64,000 nucleotides of DNA from Warburgia ugandensis (taxonomy: Eukaryota > Streptophyta > Magnoliopsida > Canellales > Canellaceae): the NCBI GenBank assembly GCA_035236585.1, contig CP141128.1, forward strand, positions 26,999,618-27,063,617. Direction: 5' to 3'. Shown one piece after another: positions 1 to 13,069 of this stretch. Each line of letters starts with the position of its first letter. The stretch's first letter is position 1. Both the position numbers and the translations under genes were made by a program. The notes below the pieces were generated by a model. The model worked only from the letters and a program-made list of their open reading frames with translations. It was not told where the DNA came from and made no database searches.

Positions 1-360
1 CAATTTATCTTCTGTTTCTCTTAAATTCCACTATTCTACTTAGTATAAGTGAATAATGATTTTATGCTAGTGTTGATGTATTTTATTTCTACACACATAT
101 ATTTATTTCAAATTTCAAGCTAAACCTGAATGGCACATATTACACCATTATATGATGTACTTGTTTTTATTATTCTTTTCTATGACTCACTATTCATATA
201 TTGGAATTATTAACTTAGTAAGCAATACTCCTAGTTCTTTCACTATGTAGTATTTACCTGTACTTCACTATTCCTTCATACTTTAATTCTTTCTATACTC
301 ATACTCAACTACAATTATTCTATTCTTATATCAAAAATACTTTGGCAGGTAATGTACCTT
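1..360. other. Unassigned AT/CT-rich sequence
   Basis: No coding potential, RNA gene or recognisable repeat end was seen. The stretch is AT-rich with many short CT runs and adjoins the gag fossil that begins at 361. It may be a further insertion into that element or a diverged part of it. Confidence 0.4.
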
Positions 361-817
361 CTACCTTCGCATTGGATGGTTCAGCCTAGTCATTGGTGAT
401 AGCGAATACCCTTCATTGATGCCGAGGGATATTCTTTGGATTCGCCTCCTTAACTGCCAAAGGTTTATTGCAGTTGTTGGCAATGTGCCCAATTTTCCCG
501 CAATTACAACATCTGATAGGGGGCCTTTGCTATATTGGAATAGGACACATATTTCCAGGGTGGAACCTTCTACATTTGGGAAATGGCTTTCTTTTTGTAT
601 GATTTCTTTGATTTCTTGGATGTCCAAAATTGTTTGAGGGTTTCTTGCCCTTCTGAAAAGACCTTTGGTTATAATCCCTTCCTTCACCAAATTTAATGAT
701 TTGGTTCTATTGTAACTCTTCTTCAAACTTTGAAGCCATTTCTATACAATCTACCAAAGTCGTGGGTTTAGTACACATTACCTTCACCTTCAACTCTGGG
801 TGCGACCCTTCCATGAA
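361..817 (-). pseudogene. gypsy gag, C-terminal basic and zinc-knuckle region (fossil)
   Basis: Continuation of the gag below. The region is basic and Asn/Arg-rich, and contains a decayed nucleocapsid CCHC-type stretch around 430-560 (minus strand). It is broken and part of the element at 361-6612. Confidence 0.6.
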
Positions 818-1603
818 TCAATTCACTGTGTGTGTTTCAGTATTACACACATGAGTCGCAAATCTCCTTAACTGCATAAATTTATTATCGTACTCTACCA
901 CTGACATGTTTCCTTGTCTAAGTTCTAGAAAGTCAATCAACTTTCTTGCTTGTATATGAGTAGGGAAATATTTGTGATTGAAGACTTCCTTAAATTCCTT
1001 CCATGTAGTATCTTCAGAATTTGAGAAGAAGGTATTGTTAGCTAATCTCCACCAAAATGCAGCTTCTTCTTTTAATAGATAGGTGGCAAATTTAACCTTC
1101 AACTCTGGAGGAGTACGTAGTGCACTGAAAGTCCTTTCTATTTCATATATCCATTCCTCAACCTTCATAGCTTCACCCTTTCCATTATACCCTGTAGCCA
1201 TCTTTTGAAATCTCTCCATCATTTTGTCAACCTTTTCTGGGGCTAATGGAGAATTTCTAGCTTCTCCACTTAGTACATGGGAAAATTGACCCTGTACTAG
1301 TGTGGGAATATCTGGTGTTGGTGTTGGTGTTGGTGTTGATGTTGATGTTGATGTATAATGTCTCACTTCAGGCTGAGCCTGAGCCTGAGCTTGAGTACTT
1401 GGTATCTCTGCTGGAGGTGATGAACTTTGGGGTTGTTGAATGTGAGGAAGAAGGTTCCCCAATACTCTTGTTACTATCTCTTCCACATTATCCATTGTTA
1501 ATCTCTCCATATTATCTTTTGGAGTATTTTGAGTTGTCTTCCTTGTAAGTCTCTTTGGTGGCATATGCTCATAAACCAAAACTTCTATCAGTATTCTAAA
1601 CAA
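818..1603 (-). pseudogene. gypsy Gag (Retrotrans_gag), capsid region (fossil)
   Basis: A 261-residue open frame begins MPPKRLTRKTTQ. After a Gln/Ala/Pro/Thr-rich linker it carries the core of the plant Retrotrans_gag domain: VEEWIYEIERTF, FATYLLKEEAAFWW, and the KYFPTHIQARKLIDFLELRQG block that precedes MSVVEYDNKFMQL. The start codon lies about 50 bp downstream (minus strand) of the primer-binding site, as expected for the first ORF of a gypsy element. The linker contains short repeats encoding Gln-Ala and Thr-Pro/Ser runs (about 1310-1400). This is not a host gene. Confidence 0.9.
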
Positions 1604-1651
1604 CTATTTCTATCTTAATCTAAAATTGGATTATCATCTCTATGACTGGAT

Positions 1652-1670
1652 GGATGGCTCTGATACCAAC
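1652..1670 (-). other. Primer-binding site, tRNA-Met type
   Basis: The minus strand reads TTGGTATCAGAGCC immediately after the LTR terminus, the usual complement of the initiator tRNA-Met 3' end in plant gypsy elements. It fixes the LTR boundary and the element's orientation. Confidence 0.9.
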
Positions 1671-4600
1671 TGAGATGACCCAGGTTTTTGTAACACATTT
1701 TGTAATATATTTTTGAAAGGAAGGGCCCTTAGTAGTAGAAATTTTTTGCAAAACAAAGAAGTGAAAAAAAATTCTTTAGAACTTGTTTTGAAAAACCCAA
1801 GTCATCACTTCATACATATCATAACTAGAATTTTTGTACAAGATAAAATTTTATTAAAGGAATACACTTTTATTAAATTCCAGAATCCATCCAGTGGTTC
1901 ACAGTACATCTCAGGTATCAGTACAACGCATGTCCAAATTACATAATCCAAATTTCAAAGCTCACCATACAATAAAAACTCTTAATACAATACAATGCTC
2001 TCAAATAAAATACATGTCTTCAAGGAATATACCTTGATTGATTATTCTTCCAAGTCTTCTTAAGTCTTGAGCTCCTAATTCTCCTTCTTTGTATCTCAGA
2101 TATTGTAAACATTAAAACATTTACAATATCTCAACAAGCTATGCCTGGTAGGGGATTCAAGAAGCATAATAATTTGACAGTATATTCCTAATACTTTATA
2201 ATCCCATTATTCATACTCATGGATTAATCTCTTTACTTTGTCATATATGTACTTCCCTACACATACATACTGTATACTTTGTATAGATACGATCAAAACC
2301 GTGAAAAATAGTTAATATCTCAAACATAATCATACCCAGCTTACACTAAATTGATAAATCATCCAAACTCTGCTATAAATACTCCCTCATTTAAGCAGTA
2401 TCAGTAATCCACAATTACCTAGCATCTCATCATGCCATATTATAAGGCATTTATTTATACCATGCATCATAATGCAAAAATACTCAAAGGACTACTATGC
2501 ATGCCGTCAAAATCTATACCAGCGTGCCCGGATAACTCCCCAATAATCCACCAATACCATTCTTAATGGAAATCATAATATCCATATCCGTATGGGGAGG
2601 ACCATGGCTTTCACAATAGCGGCCTTCCCATAATTGCCCAACCCGACTTTTAGCCTTATTTAGGCTTGGTATCCATATAATAATAAGTTTCGGAGAGCAG
2701 GTGGCCAAACCCTACTAACTCTCCTAGTATAACATCCTCAGGCCTATGCGTATTTAACACAAAACCACAAGCCTCAATGCTGTATGTAAACTAATTCTCA
2801 TACGTATCAGACAAACTGTTTGTTTACTTAGGGTTGAAATATCTTCTAGTTCCATATTCACTTAGAGTCTATTCCTCAATTCTAACTTAACCATTTCATA
2901 TGTGTTTGGTTGGATCATAAGGGTTTTAGCAGATTTAATGTAAGTATTAACATTACACTTATCAACATTTCTAGACATAAGATCATGTATTCAACATGTA
3001 CATCCCCTATAGATGCATTCATAAAATCCTCCTACCTTCAAGTATTGATTCGTCTCTTCAAATCTTCCATGAACCTGATTGACATATGAAATCTGTAAAT
3101 CCATACATACTGTCAATATTTATACAATCTAAATAATCTTGTATTTTTTATCATATCTATATTCTTTGTTTAATCTTATCCTTTGATATAAAGGATATAG
3201 ATCTTTTGTCCTATCATGATCTATCATCCTCAGATAGTATTTATCCTATTGATCAATAGATCTGATAGTTAGAATGATCTTCTAATCTTTCAGATATAAG
3301 TATTTTCTATTCTGAGTCTTTGTGTATTCCTTTTTTTTATCTTGATCTTTCATAGATCCTTTGATCAACAATTTATACTTGTTGATAAAGATCAAGGACT
3401 TAGATCTTCTATCATCTAGTTCTTCTTTGATCTAAGTTTAGTTGTTTGATCATCCCTAAGGAGGATGATCTTGGTTCTCTTCCTCGAATCATATTTGATC
3501 AAGGGTTTGGATTTTGTATCTAGATTTGTCTACAACATACATGCATGGATACATAATAAAATACGACATTAGGGTTCTTATTGTTCTTGATCATTCAAGA
3601 TCCTATGGATCTTATTTGATCATCCTTATCTTACTTACAATTCTTATTAGGATTAGATAATTTACTAACCTTTTATAGTCTTATTATTTTTATTCAACCA
3701 GTTAATGTTTTACTCATTGAAGATAACTTATTTCATCTTAAGTCTAGACTACTCCTCTTGTTTCCAATTGGCTAAGACTTACTAGCTGAATGGTTGAATA
3801 CAAAGTGATTACTTCAATCCTCATGTAAGGAGGCATTTAGACTTCACAAACGTCAATGGAAGGTAGGGGAAGAGCAAGGCTCTATTAGAGAACCCCCTTA
3901 ACCACCATGTTCAACATTCACTAGAGTGACCTTAGCTCAACCTTTCATAAGGTTCCTATGAGCATTTTAACCCTAAGTACTCTTTCTAATTGATTTTAAT
4001 TAAATCCATGAACATTTAAAATATCATTCATGGGGTTTATTATTCTCCTAATTTGGGCCAAGGAATTGATAATCCTTATATTGTCCTACTAACTATAGCC
4101 CTTGCTAATATTAAGTCAAAGTCATTCACTCATTTTAATTATCCATGAATCTCTATATTCCATTAGTTTATATTTTTGGCGATTTATGCTCAATATATCT
4201 TAACAACTACTTAACCTTTGAATCTACCAATAAAATTTGACAATAAATAAATCGTAAACTTTAAAGCGTAAATCCAATATAAATTTAACAACTATTTATA
4301 CGTACATGCTTCCTATGAATGTAACCTAACTTAATTAAATAAAACTATACTTAAACTAGCATGATCCTAAGTTATGAAATACATGAAATTTACTACTAAT
4401 CAAATGTAATCATGCTAAAGTCTCAAATTTAAACTAACATCACCCTAGGATAATTAAATCTACCAAGCTATTATAACAATCTAATAACATATAGAGCATA
4501 GCATGCTAACATTTAAGAATTATACTATCATGCTTCCTAATTTATAACATAAATCGCATTTGCAATTCTATTATCAAATAAAAGACAAGTAAACTAATTC

Positions 4601-6612
4601 GATTAAAATTATTAGAATCTTTTACTTATGATCCAACCATTAGATCTTAGATCTTTTCTTTTTAATAGAGGGTTTTAATTACATTTAGGGCTTTTACTCC
4701 ATTAAGATCAAAAGGTCATATCCATTTATTTTTGTCACATTTAATCCATGATCTAACTGGATATCATCATAATCCCATTCAAAGGGTTTGATCATGATTG
4801 ATCATATTGATTAAGTGGGCCCCTTTGTATTTTTTGGGGTTTTTCTACCATAAAGGGTATATTCCTCATTTTTTGTTAGATTTGTCAAAATAAATCATGG
4901 ATATTACTTGATTTCAACATTATATCATCGTCGCATTAGATCCCCAAGATCTGATCATCTCAAATCTTGAACACCATGAAAATTAGAAACCTAATTCTTA
5001 AAAACAAAAAGTTTCTTGAAGAATTTTATCCATTTTACTATTTCAAAAAAAAAAATAGACGTTACAAGCTTTCCATAGCTTCTTTCTGATCTTAATTTGA
5101 AGCTCAAATGACTCCACAATTAAGGACTGAGGTTCATAGTCGTTTTGAGGGTCCATATTTGATCTGGGCCTAGCAAAATGGACGGCTATGATCAGTCGAG
5201 ATGAGCAAGCTATTCGGGCAGAATGGTCAGCCCGCTCCTATCACCAGGATGCACACCATAACGTATTCCTGAGACCAACACTGTGGTGAGATTGTTCCAT
5301 CAAGATGGCATCGCACGTGGAGACACTCCCGCAGGGCGCATTTCCTTTTGGTGTCCCGCGATGGCATCCAAAGATTCAATCTTCTTAGGAAGATCAGACA
5401 ATCCTTTTGGACCGTCCAATCAATTCCTTTTCAATAAGAGGCTCAAAACTTGATTAAATTGCATGAAAATTCTGCCCTAAAGGTTTTGGACCCTTATGGA
5501 TCGATTAGATGGCTCAGATTTTCCATCTAAGCCCTCCGTCATCCATAATTAAGGGTTCTTATCCTTACTTGATTTTTAATATTTTTAACCTAAAACTAAT
5601 TTTAGAAAAATAAAATTTATATTAATTAACATGAAATAAGTTTGGAAAGAATTTCCACCTACCTAATTGGAGAAAAACGTAGGTTTTGCAGCCCAATTTA
5701 AAAGAATATCCACTTGATGATAAGATCACCCATAACCGCTTGTCTTGTGATTTTCCATTATTTGAGCCATTGAATCTTGAAATTTCTTTTGTGGTTTTGT
5801 TGATAAAGTAGTCTAGGATAATCTGAATGGTGGGATTTTCCAAATTTGATCTGGAACAGAGTGCTTAATTGAATTTAGGTCTCTTGTTTCAATTAGAGAG
5901 AGGAGAGAGAAAATGAAAGAAAAGAGATTTTTGGGACTTTTGGAATTTTAGGAATGAATATAGATTTGATTTTGTAGGGGAAGCAAGATAATTTCATGAT
6001 AAATTTTATGAACATTTTTGGAGGATTTTTGGGGGTGTATTTGTAGATGTTTTTGAATTTTTCATAATTACTTGTAATAATTATGTTTCAATTCTTTTGA
6101 ATATTAAATTAACATTAGATCCTCCACGACCACCTCCTTCTCCACTATCATCTGGTAGTGGTTTGACCAGCTATTACATATTTTCTGGCCGTTGGATTCA
6201 TTTGTGGGCCCCACAAAGGTGTGAAAGGACCATTTTGCCCTTTTATGGAGAAAATTTTGTTTTATTCTCCCGAACTCAGAATTGAGCATACTTAGTGGCG
6301 TTGGTATCGTATTTCTGAATACATCCTAAATATTAAGGTCTTAGATCCTAGTTATGGATAGAATTGTCATTTTACCCTTTAATTCATAAAAATAGAGAAA
6401 ACTAGGGATTTTTCATTTTAACTCAGAATTGAACGTAATTAGCATCATTCTGATCAGTTTTTTTAGTACATTCATAATTTATAAGTTTTAAATCATGTTT
6501 TAATATCTATAAAAAGAGAATTTCCAATAACCTAATATTCTAGCCTAGAATTTTTAAAAATTCAAACTAAATTGATTTTCTCAATCAATTTACAAAAATT
6601 GGGGTTATTACA
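1671..6612 (-). repeat. Tekay-like 5' LTR, 4.94 kb
   Basis: On the minus strand the LTR begins TGTAATAACCCC (6612) and ends ACCTGGGTCATCTCA (1671), directly followed by the primer site. The termini match the solo LTR at 28031-32509 (TGTAATAACCCC ... GTCGTCACA). It contains the GGTTTGGCCACC-type block at 2699-2712 and a 12-bp stem hairpin at 2098-2131. The open frames inside have no protein similarity I recognise. Confidence 0.85.
2098..2131 (-). promoter_or_regulatory. Conserved LTR hairpin
   Basis: AGATATTGTAAA and TTTACAATATCT form a perfect 12-bp inverted repeat with a 10-base spacer. The same structure sits at the equivalent place in the LTRs at 20622-25319 and 28031-32509. Its role is unknown. 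Confidence 0.7.
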
Positions 6613-7099
6613 AGACAAAAATAGAATGTCCAAGCTTTTAATTGAGAAATAAAAAGACCGGTGTAAAGAGTTTTGAGTTCAAGCATTTAGTTGTGTTATT
6701 TCTAGAGAGGGAGAACTTGTGCTTTCTTTTTTGTCCCATTAATTTTTACCTAAAAAGATTACTTTACCCTGCATATAGGCAATAAATTTATGTTGAGGGC
6801 ATAATTTTCGTATAGAATTTGAATTAGAAATTCTAAATTTTTCTAAAGTTAAATATAAATTAATAAGGCTATTAGAATCTAATGATTAGGTTCTAGTCCG
6901 GTTCTTCTGGAGTTAAATTGGAATTAGACCAAATTCGAGTTGGTTTTAATGACAAAGAAATTGAACCTGACCATGCTTCCTAATTGAAGGATCATAACTT
7001 AATTTTTCATTCTAGTTCTCTTTTTTTTTTAGTTCTTTACTTCTTATTGGCACCTCTACCGTTAGCTTGTCTTTCTTTCTTTTCTTTTTTTTATAAATA
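6613..7099. other. Unassigned AT-rich spacer
   Basis: Lies between the LTR start at 6612 and an L1 fragment. It contains T-runs near 7021 and 7085. No gene is seen. It could be the flank into which the gypsy element inserted; the expected target duplicate lies off the window, so this cannot be tested here. Confidence 0.4.
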
Positions 7100-7960
7100 G
7101 CAAAATGGTGATTACACAATTCTCCTTTACTAAACCCAACTTGTCACATCATAGTTTAGCATATGCACAAGAAATTGTAGCTAGTGAGATTTCTAGCACT
7201 ATTTTTTCTCTAACATTAGCTGCCATGAGGTCTATCAATTTATTTCCTTGCTTCTAAACATGCGTTGCATTCCAATATGGAATTTTCCTAAGGATGCATA
7301 AATAATCTCATTAGTATCTTCTTACTTCAAAATATGTAGCTTTACTTGTATTAATCATAATCTTTGAATCACCTTGAAGAATAAGATTATTCACTTTAAG
7401 TTCAGTCACAGGAAGAACACCTTTCTATATTTCCATTCTACATTATTATTTGATGCTCTATTTAGCAGTTTAATGAATCCAACCATAAAACTATCATACA
7501 TATCCCTTAGAAGTTCTCTGTAACCAACCTTGCCTAGGTTGTTTTAAGCTATGCCATTAAAATTTAAACATATACTACTATTTTTTGGAGCTAACCAGCT
7601 TAGTTGTATCATTCGTGTATGCTTAACCTTCATGTTAATTTCATTCCAAGAGCTAAGTAGGCAATTTCCTCTTTAGTGTAGCAAGCAAAACCATCTAGAT
7701 TTATCCATTATGTCACTTATGTCCTCAATTTTTCCAATTAGGTTTCTAGGTGACATCTCCTCCCTATTATGAACTAACTTATTCTTGTTGAACCATAGCA
7801 TCAAAATCATATAACAGTAGCAAGGGAAAATCAAATTCTATGCTCTACCTCATGAAGGAGCCGACTATATCTAATGAGCATATTCATAAAATTCTTTGTA
7901 CAATTGAAAATCTTTTGAAAACGTCCTGCCTTTTTCCCAAATGAATCATAGGTCTATACA
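7100..7960 (-). mobile_element. L1-type LINE fragment, C-terminal RNase H domain (degenerate)
   Basis: On the minus strand, pieces in different frames resemble the RNase H-like domain found at the end of many plant L1 polymerases. They include LNFNGIA, VGYRELLRDMYDSFMVGF, LNRASNN, LILQGDSK and a downstream HV-x-KQGN-x-LIDLMA segment. Several stops and frame changes interrupt it and only this domain remains. It could instead be an RNase H domain captured by another element; an L1 origin is the simplest reading. Confidence 0.6.
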
Positions 7961-9018
7961 TTTTTCAAATTTAAAGTAATTTTAAAAAAATTAATATGAA
8001 TTTACCTAATAAAAATCATATTTTATAAATAATTTATCAAATTCTTAAATACTATTTAAAATTTTAGTTAAATTTTGTGATTAAAAGCTTAACTCATAGA
8101 TTAAAAATGATTTTCTTCTTTTTCTTTGAATTTTTCATAAACAAGTTGAATTACTAATGTTTGGCCTCCCGACTTATTCTCAAATCCAAAACTTGTGACT
8201 ATTACAATGAGAGATGTGATCTTTCAGTGATGAATAATGGATATTGAAAATTTTGGAGTCAATTTCCAAAAAAATATTCACAGAAGACCTCTACTTGTAT
8301 TTGAAACTTGAATCATTTTTACACTTTCTTTTAGAACCATTCCCAAGCCTACATTTCGTTCTATTTAAAGACTTATTGATCTTAAGGTGAAAGATAGCTT
8401 TAACAAGGATATAAATATTAGGGAATTAAGGTGAATTACCATTATTGGTATTGATAATGGCACCCATTCTTAGGGATCATAATTTTTTTGGCTTATCTAT
8501 GCTTCAAAGAAATTTTGTAAACTATTAGATTGTTGGATTCAATTACATAGGTAGAGGAATATGTTTGACCTTTTTCTTTGAAGAGCTTTAATTCTGATGT
8601 ATACCAGTGAGAATTTGAGGTCCAAACATCATTTCAATGGAGTATAAGCATATATGTTTAGAAGTCCAAACTCATGTAGCCCATACACACACAACACTCT
8701 AAGATATAACTATAATAAAATGGCTTTGGAATGTAGACAACTTGTGAATTTTTGTAGTCATCCTTATTAAGTTGTTAAAGTCAGTAGAGTACTAATGGAT
8801 GAGAATTCTTTGAGATAAAATAAAGGACTTAGCCTTATTGAATTTATGGGTATATTCACTGCAAACTCTCACGAGACCTAACTCATCTATTGGGGGTTTA
8901 AAGGCTTATTGCATATGCTAAATGCAATTGTAAGTGCCTACGAAAATAACAACTATTTTTGTTTTCATGATTTTTTGCATGTTTTGCTCAAGGCTAGCAA
9001 AATATTGGTGGGGAGGTT
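7961..9018. other. Unassigned AT-rich sequence ending in a polypurine-tract-like motif
   Basis: About 1 kb without recognisable genes. The last bases, ATTGGTGGGGAGGTT around 9004-9018, look like a plant gypsy polypurine tract abutting the LTR that starts at 9019. The segment may therefore be the 3' non-coding end of another Athila-like copy. Confidence 0.35.
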
Positions 9019-11737
9019 TGATAAGTTTACAATTTTATTTAAAAAATCACCCAATAAGTAGTCCATGTGTTATAAACTATAGGCATTATTCTAGGATTTT
9101 TTCAAAATTTCATAACACATGCATTTCTGACCTAATAAATCAAAAGTTTGATATTTTGTAGTTTAGGAGCTAATCCAAAGCAAGTATGTGCATAATCATA
9201 ATTTTTCTATTTAATTTGGATTTTCACTCTTTTATAGGTGTTGAGATGATGATCCAATGGTCGAGACCAACCAAGATGAGAATTGAAGATCAAGATCAAA
9301 TCAAGAGAACCAAAACCTAACATCAATCATTCCAAAGCATAATCAAGGTTTAAGATCATCCTAGGGCAAGTAAGAAAGCAATTGAAAAAGTGAAAGGTGA
9401 CTAAAATGGGCCCATGCACAATTCATGCATTTTCACACTCTTGTCATGGGAGCCTCGAAAGCCACCGAAGCCATTTGAGCCATGAAAGAAGGTGACAAGC
9501 TAAGGAAGTAAAGCCATTAAAGTAAAAATGAAGCCATCTAAGCTACATTAGTTATCCAAGCCATTCAAGCCTCAAAGCCAAGGGACCTAGCCACTCAAGC
9601 CAAGTCAAGGAGCCACCAAATGAGCCTTTTAAGCCATGAGAGCCATGCCACATGGAGTTACCCAATTTGTGGATTTTTAGAAGTAATTATTTTATGATAA
9701 AAGTGTGATTTTCAAGAGACAATTAGAAGATTTTGTCAGAGATTTGTATATGGTAAGATAATTATGCATAGGTGGATCAATCAAGTGAGAAAACCCATCT
9801 TTTATTTCCTTTTACACTCCACCATCTAACACCCAATTAGGGTTTCCAACAAATTTCACTTAAGGTGGAGGCACTTCCTAAAAATGTGGCACCTCCCACC
9901 CTAGTTAGTTTGGCATCACCTAACACTTTCTAATTCCATCCATGTCTTTCCACTCTCCATCTTCTCCATTCATTGCTCTTCTTACAATCCCCATGATCCA
10001 TCCTAACCACCCAACTTGGGGATTTTCAATGATTTTTTTAGGGAGATGCCCTCCTAAAAAAGTGGCACCTCCCACCTCAACTTTATGGAATCTCCACTCC
10101 ACCTAACTACTCACTAATTCCATTACCAAATATCTATCTATAGCTCTCCATGACCACCAGGATAATCTTATTTCTATTTATCTATTTAAGCATGGCATGT
10201 CACCAAGTTTCTAATCCCATGCAACCAAAATTTCCACATCCAAATCACCTTGGGAAATCACAATTTTTGCTTCAATATAGGTTCAAAAGTTTGCACTCTC
10301 CATTTTCCAATTGCATGAAGATTTCTATCTATCCTTGCTTACCTCATCATTCCACTTCCACTAGGGTAGAATCTTCAAATATTTAGAAACTCCAAAACCT
10401 AATTAAACTCCAAGGCATTCAACGTAGAAGATATACAAGGTTGGGATAACCCTTTTCTAAGAAAGAGATGACTCATCCAAGGTGAATTCGTAGGGTGCTT
10501 TTGTGTGTTGCTTTCTCTTGTCTTCCAAGCCTCCATTCAAGCTCCTTGTTCTTTGATTTCCAACCTTCTTTTCTATTTTAGTTCCTTACTTTGTTTCCTA
10601 AGTTATTGCTCGTTTATTTCTTTGTTTCTTCCTAGTTTCTTGCACATAATCCATCCTTATTTTCTCTTGAGTTTTGCATATCTTTTGCTAGTATTTGTAG
10701 CTTATTTCTTCCAGATCCAAAACCTTTTCTCTCTTGTAGTGATAGCCAATAGAAAATTTGCCTTGAATCTCCTTGTTTCCTATTCATTACTCTCTTGCTC
10801 TTGCCTTGTTATAGATCATTTCTCATGTTTTTTCCCATCATTCAAGCATCTTTTATATTGATTTGTCATTGGGTTTCACATGTATGTTATATAAGATTAG
10901 TTTGAGATTGTCAAAAAGTGCTTAATCATTACTTTGAATCAAGGTATAGTCATTAGAAAAGTGCACAATTTATAGGTTTTCTATCTATGTACATGCACAC
11001 CAATTTTGATGTATTTTTCAAGTCAATTAATAAACTTATTTGAGGAGTATAGTTACTATTTAATTTCAGCATTAAATTACTTCAATTCCTGATTGTTATC
11101 TTCCATGAAAAGTGCTTGTTAAGTTTCTTACAATGCCTTACTTGATTTTAGTTCTATATACATCATGTCGTTGGAATTTTTCATCTCACGTTTCATGTGG
11201 AATGTTCATCAGTCCTTAAACTTTCTTTGCCTAAAATATTAGGAACTCATTTAGCTTTTTAGTTAGTTTAGTGAGTGCTTTGATTAGTTTGCATATTAGT
11301 TATCTTTTAATTCATAATTTCTGGCCATCTTTCACCCTATGAACCATGCACACAATTTCATTATCACATGCATGGTGATTGAAGTTCATTTTTAAATTGT
11401 TTGTTTATTCTTTTCTTAGGTTAAGTTTAGATCTCAACAGTTACTTGTTTTGCATCTTCAATTAGTGCAGAAAATTTCTAATTTAGTTTTAAAAAGTTTT
11501 AGGTTTATCAAAGTGTTAGTTTAGAAAAGTTTCATTTTTTTAGTAAATTACTTAGTTTAAGTTTCCTAGATTCATTCATTCTAGCTTTGCATTAGTTTCA
11601 TTTATAGAATGCATGTTAGTTGGAAAGTATCTAGTTCCATTGAATATATTTATTTTTAGAAAGTTTCCTTTAGTTGTAGTTTCTAAATTGATGCATGTTT
11701 CCAATTCCATTTTGGTTCTAATTTTAAGGCTACACCA
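9019..11737 (+). repeat. Athila-like LTR, about 2.7 kb
   Basis: Starts TGATAAGTTT just after a purine-rich tract and ends GGCTACACCA seven bases before the primer site. Most of it (from about 10040) is repeated in the same orientation at 26540-32957, which confirms it as an element terminus. It contains a cluster of AAGCCA/GAGCCA motifs at 9449-9655. Open frames such as 10150-10386 and 10505-10861 are not genes. Confidence 0.7.
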
Positions 11738-11743
11738 ACTTTT

Positions 11744-11761
11744 TGGCATCGTTGCCAAGGA
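11744..11761 (+). other. Primer-binding site, tRNA-Asp type
   Basis: TGGCATCGTTGCCAAGGA closely follows the TGGCGCCGTTGCCGGGGA primer site complementary to tRNA-Asp that many plant Athila/Tat-group elements use. The same site recurs at 32964 in the second copy. Confidence 0.8.
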
Positions 11762-13069
11762 ATCATAATAGATTTGTTGTTGGATCTTTATTTAGATTGT
11801 TTATCTCTAGTCTTACTTTTAAGTTGCATTAGATTAGGGTTTTTGCATCATTCTTGCTTATTTTTCTAATTCCTCACAAATTGATATCTTTCCTTGTTTT
11901 GTGTAAGGGGAATTTAAAAAAGGAGAGGTGGTGATCCTATGGGTCTAAGCTTCATCAACGTAATTAGGGTGCCTCTCTTTCTTAAATTAGGGCTTTCTAT
12001 GTTTTTTGAGAGAATTTGTAGTGAGACCGCATTGTAATTTGAAATTATTTCTTTCATTTTGAATGGGTTGTAATAATACATGCCAAGTGTGGGGTATGAT
12101 GGCCCACACTTTGATCTTCACCAGCATCCCCACTGTAAGCTTCTCTCACTCTCTTTTATTTTATTAGTGTAGTTGCATTTAGCGAAATTTGCTTATTAGC
12201 GGATAGTATAATTCGTATAGTTTATGGTTATTATTATACTTGTTGCATCGTACTTAGGGATGTTGCATTTAAAGAAGGTTACTTTGTTAGATAACATATA
12301 GGTAGGCATTAGTTTCCTTTCCTTTGTAATTGCATTGAACATTTAGTGCTTTGTGGTGGATGGAACACATTAATAGTAAGGGTCCCATAGGAACCCTCAT
12401 AAGATAAGGACCACTACATCCTTGGCCCACTTAGGTAATCAAATCAATTCCTTGTATGCTCACGATCCCAACCCTTAAAGCTTAATTTAAAATCAAGTAG
12501 CAAGAGACTTAGGGTTTTGAGCTTATAAGACCCTTTTACAAGGAGGAGATCTATTGTCACTCCAATGGCTTTTGAGCATTGTGATTATAGTGGCTATCCA
12601 AAATCCAAATGATTTTTCTATACCTTTCATTGCTAGTTGTTGAGGTATAAACACCTCTTTCCATGAGAATTATATTAACTACTTTAGAGCAAAACCTAAT
12701 TTGTAAGTAGTAGTCGAGCTTGGATAAATGGAGCAGTTGTCTAGATCTAAGTTTAAAAGCTACCACCCTATAGGTTAACAACGATTATCAAAACAACTCA
12801 ACAGTGAACCATTGGATTGATTGTGCATTATATAGAGTTAGGAGTCACATTTAGAGTTAGGTTGTATCAATTAGTGCAAGCAATGTTGTGGATCTCAGAA
12901 CACTGAGTTAGTACCATTAGATCCTAAGATTGAACATACCCATATCTAAGGGATGAGAAATCAAATTCTTAACCCTATGGCTAACCCACTAATAGTGGTT
13001 GAGCATAAGGCTATAAGAGATTTCTAATCACCACTCCAATTAAATGCCCTATCATGCATCGCATTACCA
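11762..13069 (+). other. Untranslated leader of the Athila-like element
   Basis: Non-coding sequence between the primer site and gag. Its first ~450 bp are repeated at 32980-33440. No independent gene seen. Confidence 0.6.

Larger units (their letters stand above)
361..6612 (-). mobile_element. Tekay/Del-like Ty3/gypsy element, 5' part (LTR, primer site, gag)
   Basis: Read on the minus strand this is a 5' LTR (6612 down to 1671), a tRNA-Met-type primer site, a short leader and gag. The polymerase part is absent from the window. The Gag sequence and the very long LTR fit the Tekay/Del chromovirus lineage. The element is incomplete and looks broken. It is the same family as the solo LTR at 28031-32509, in opposite orientation. 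Lineage assignment is from recognition of Gag and LTR end motifs, not from a search. Confidence 0.8.

Noticed and set aside
10505-10861. 118-residue hydrophobic ORF as a membrane protein
   Set aside because: Ser/Leu/Phe-rich translation of a CT-rich LTR. The second LTR copy (27204-27431) keeps only part of it.
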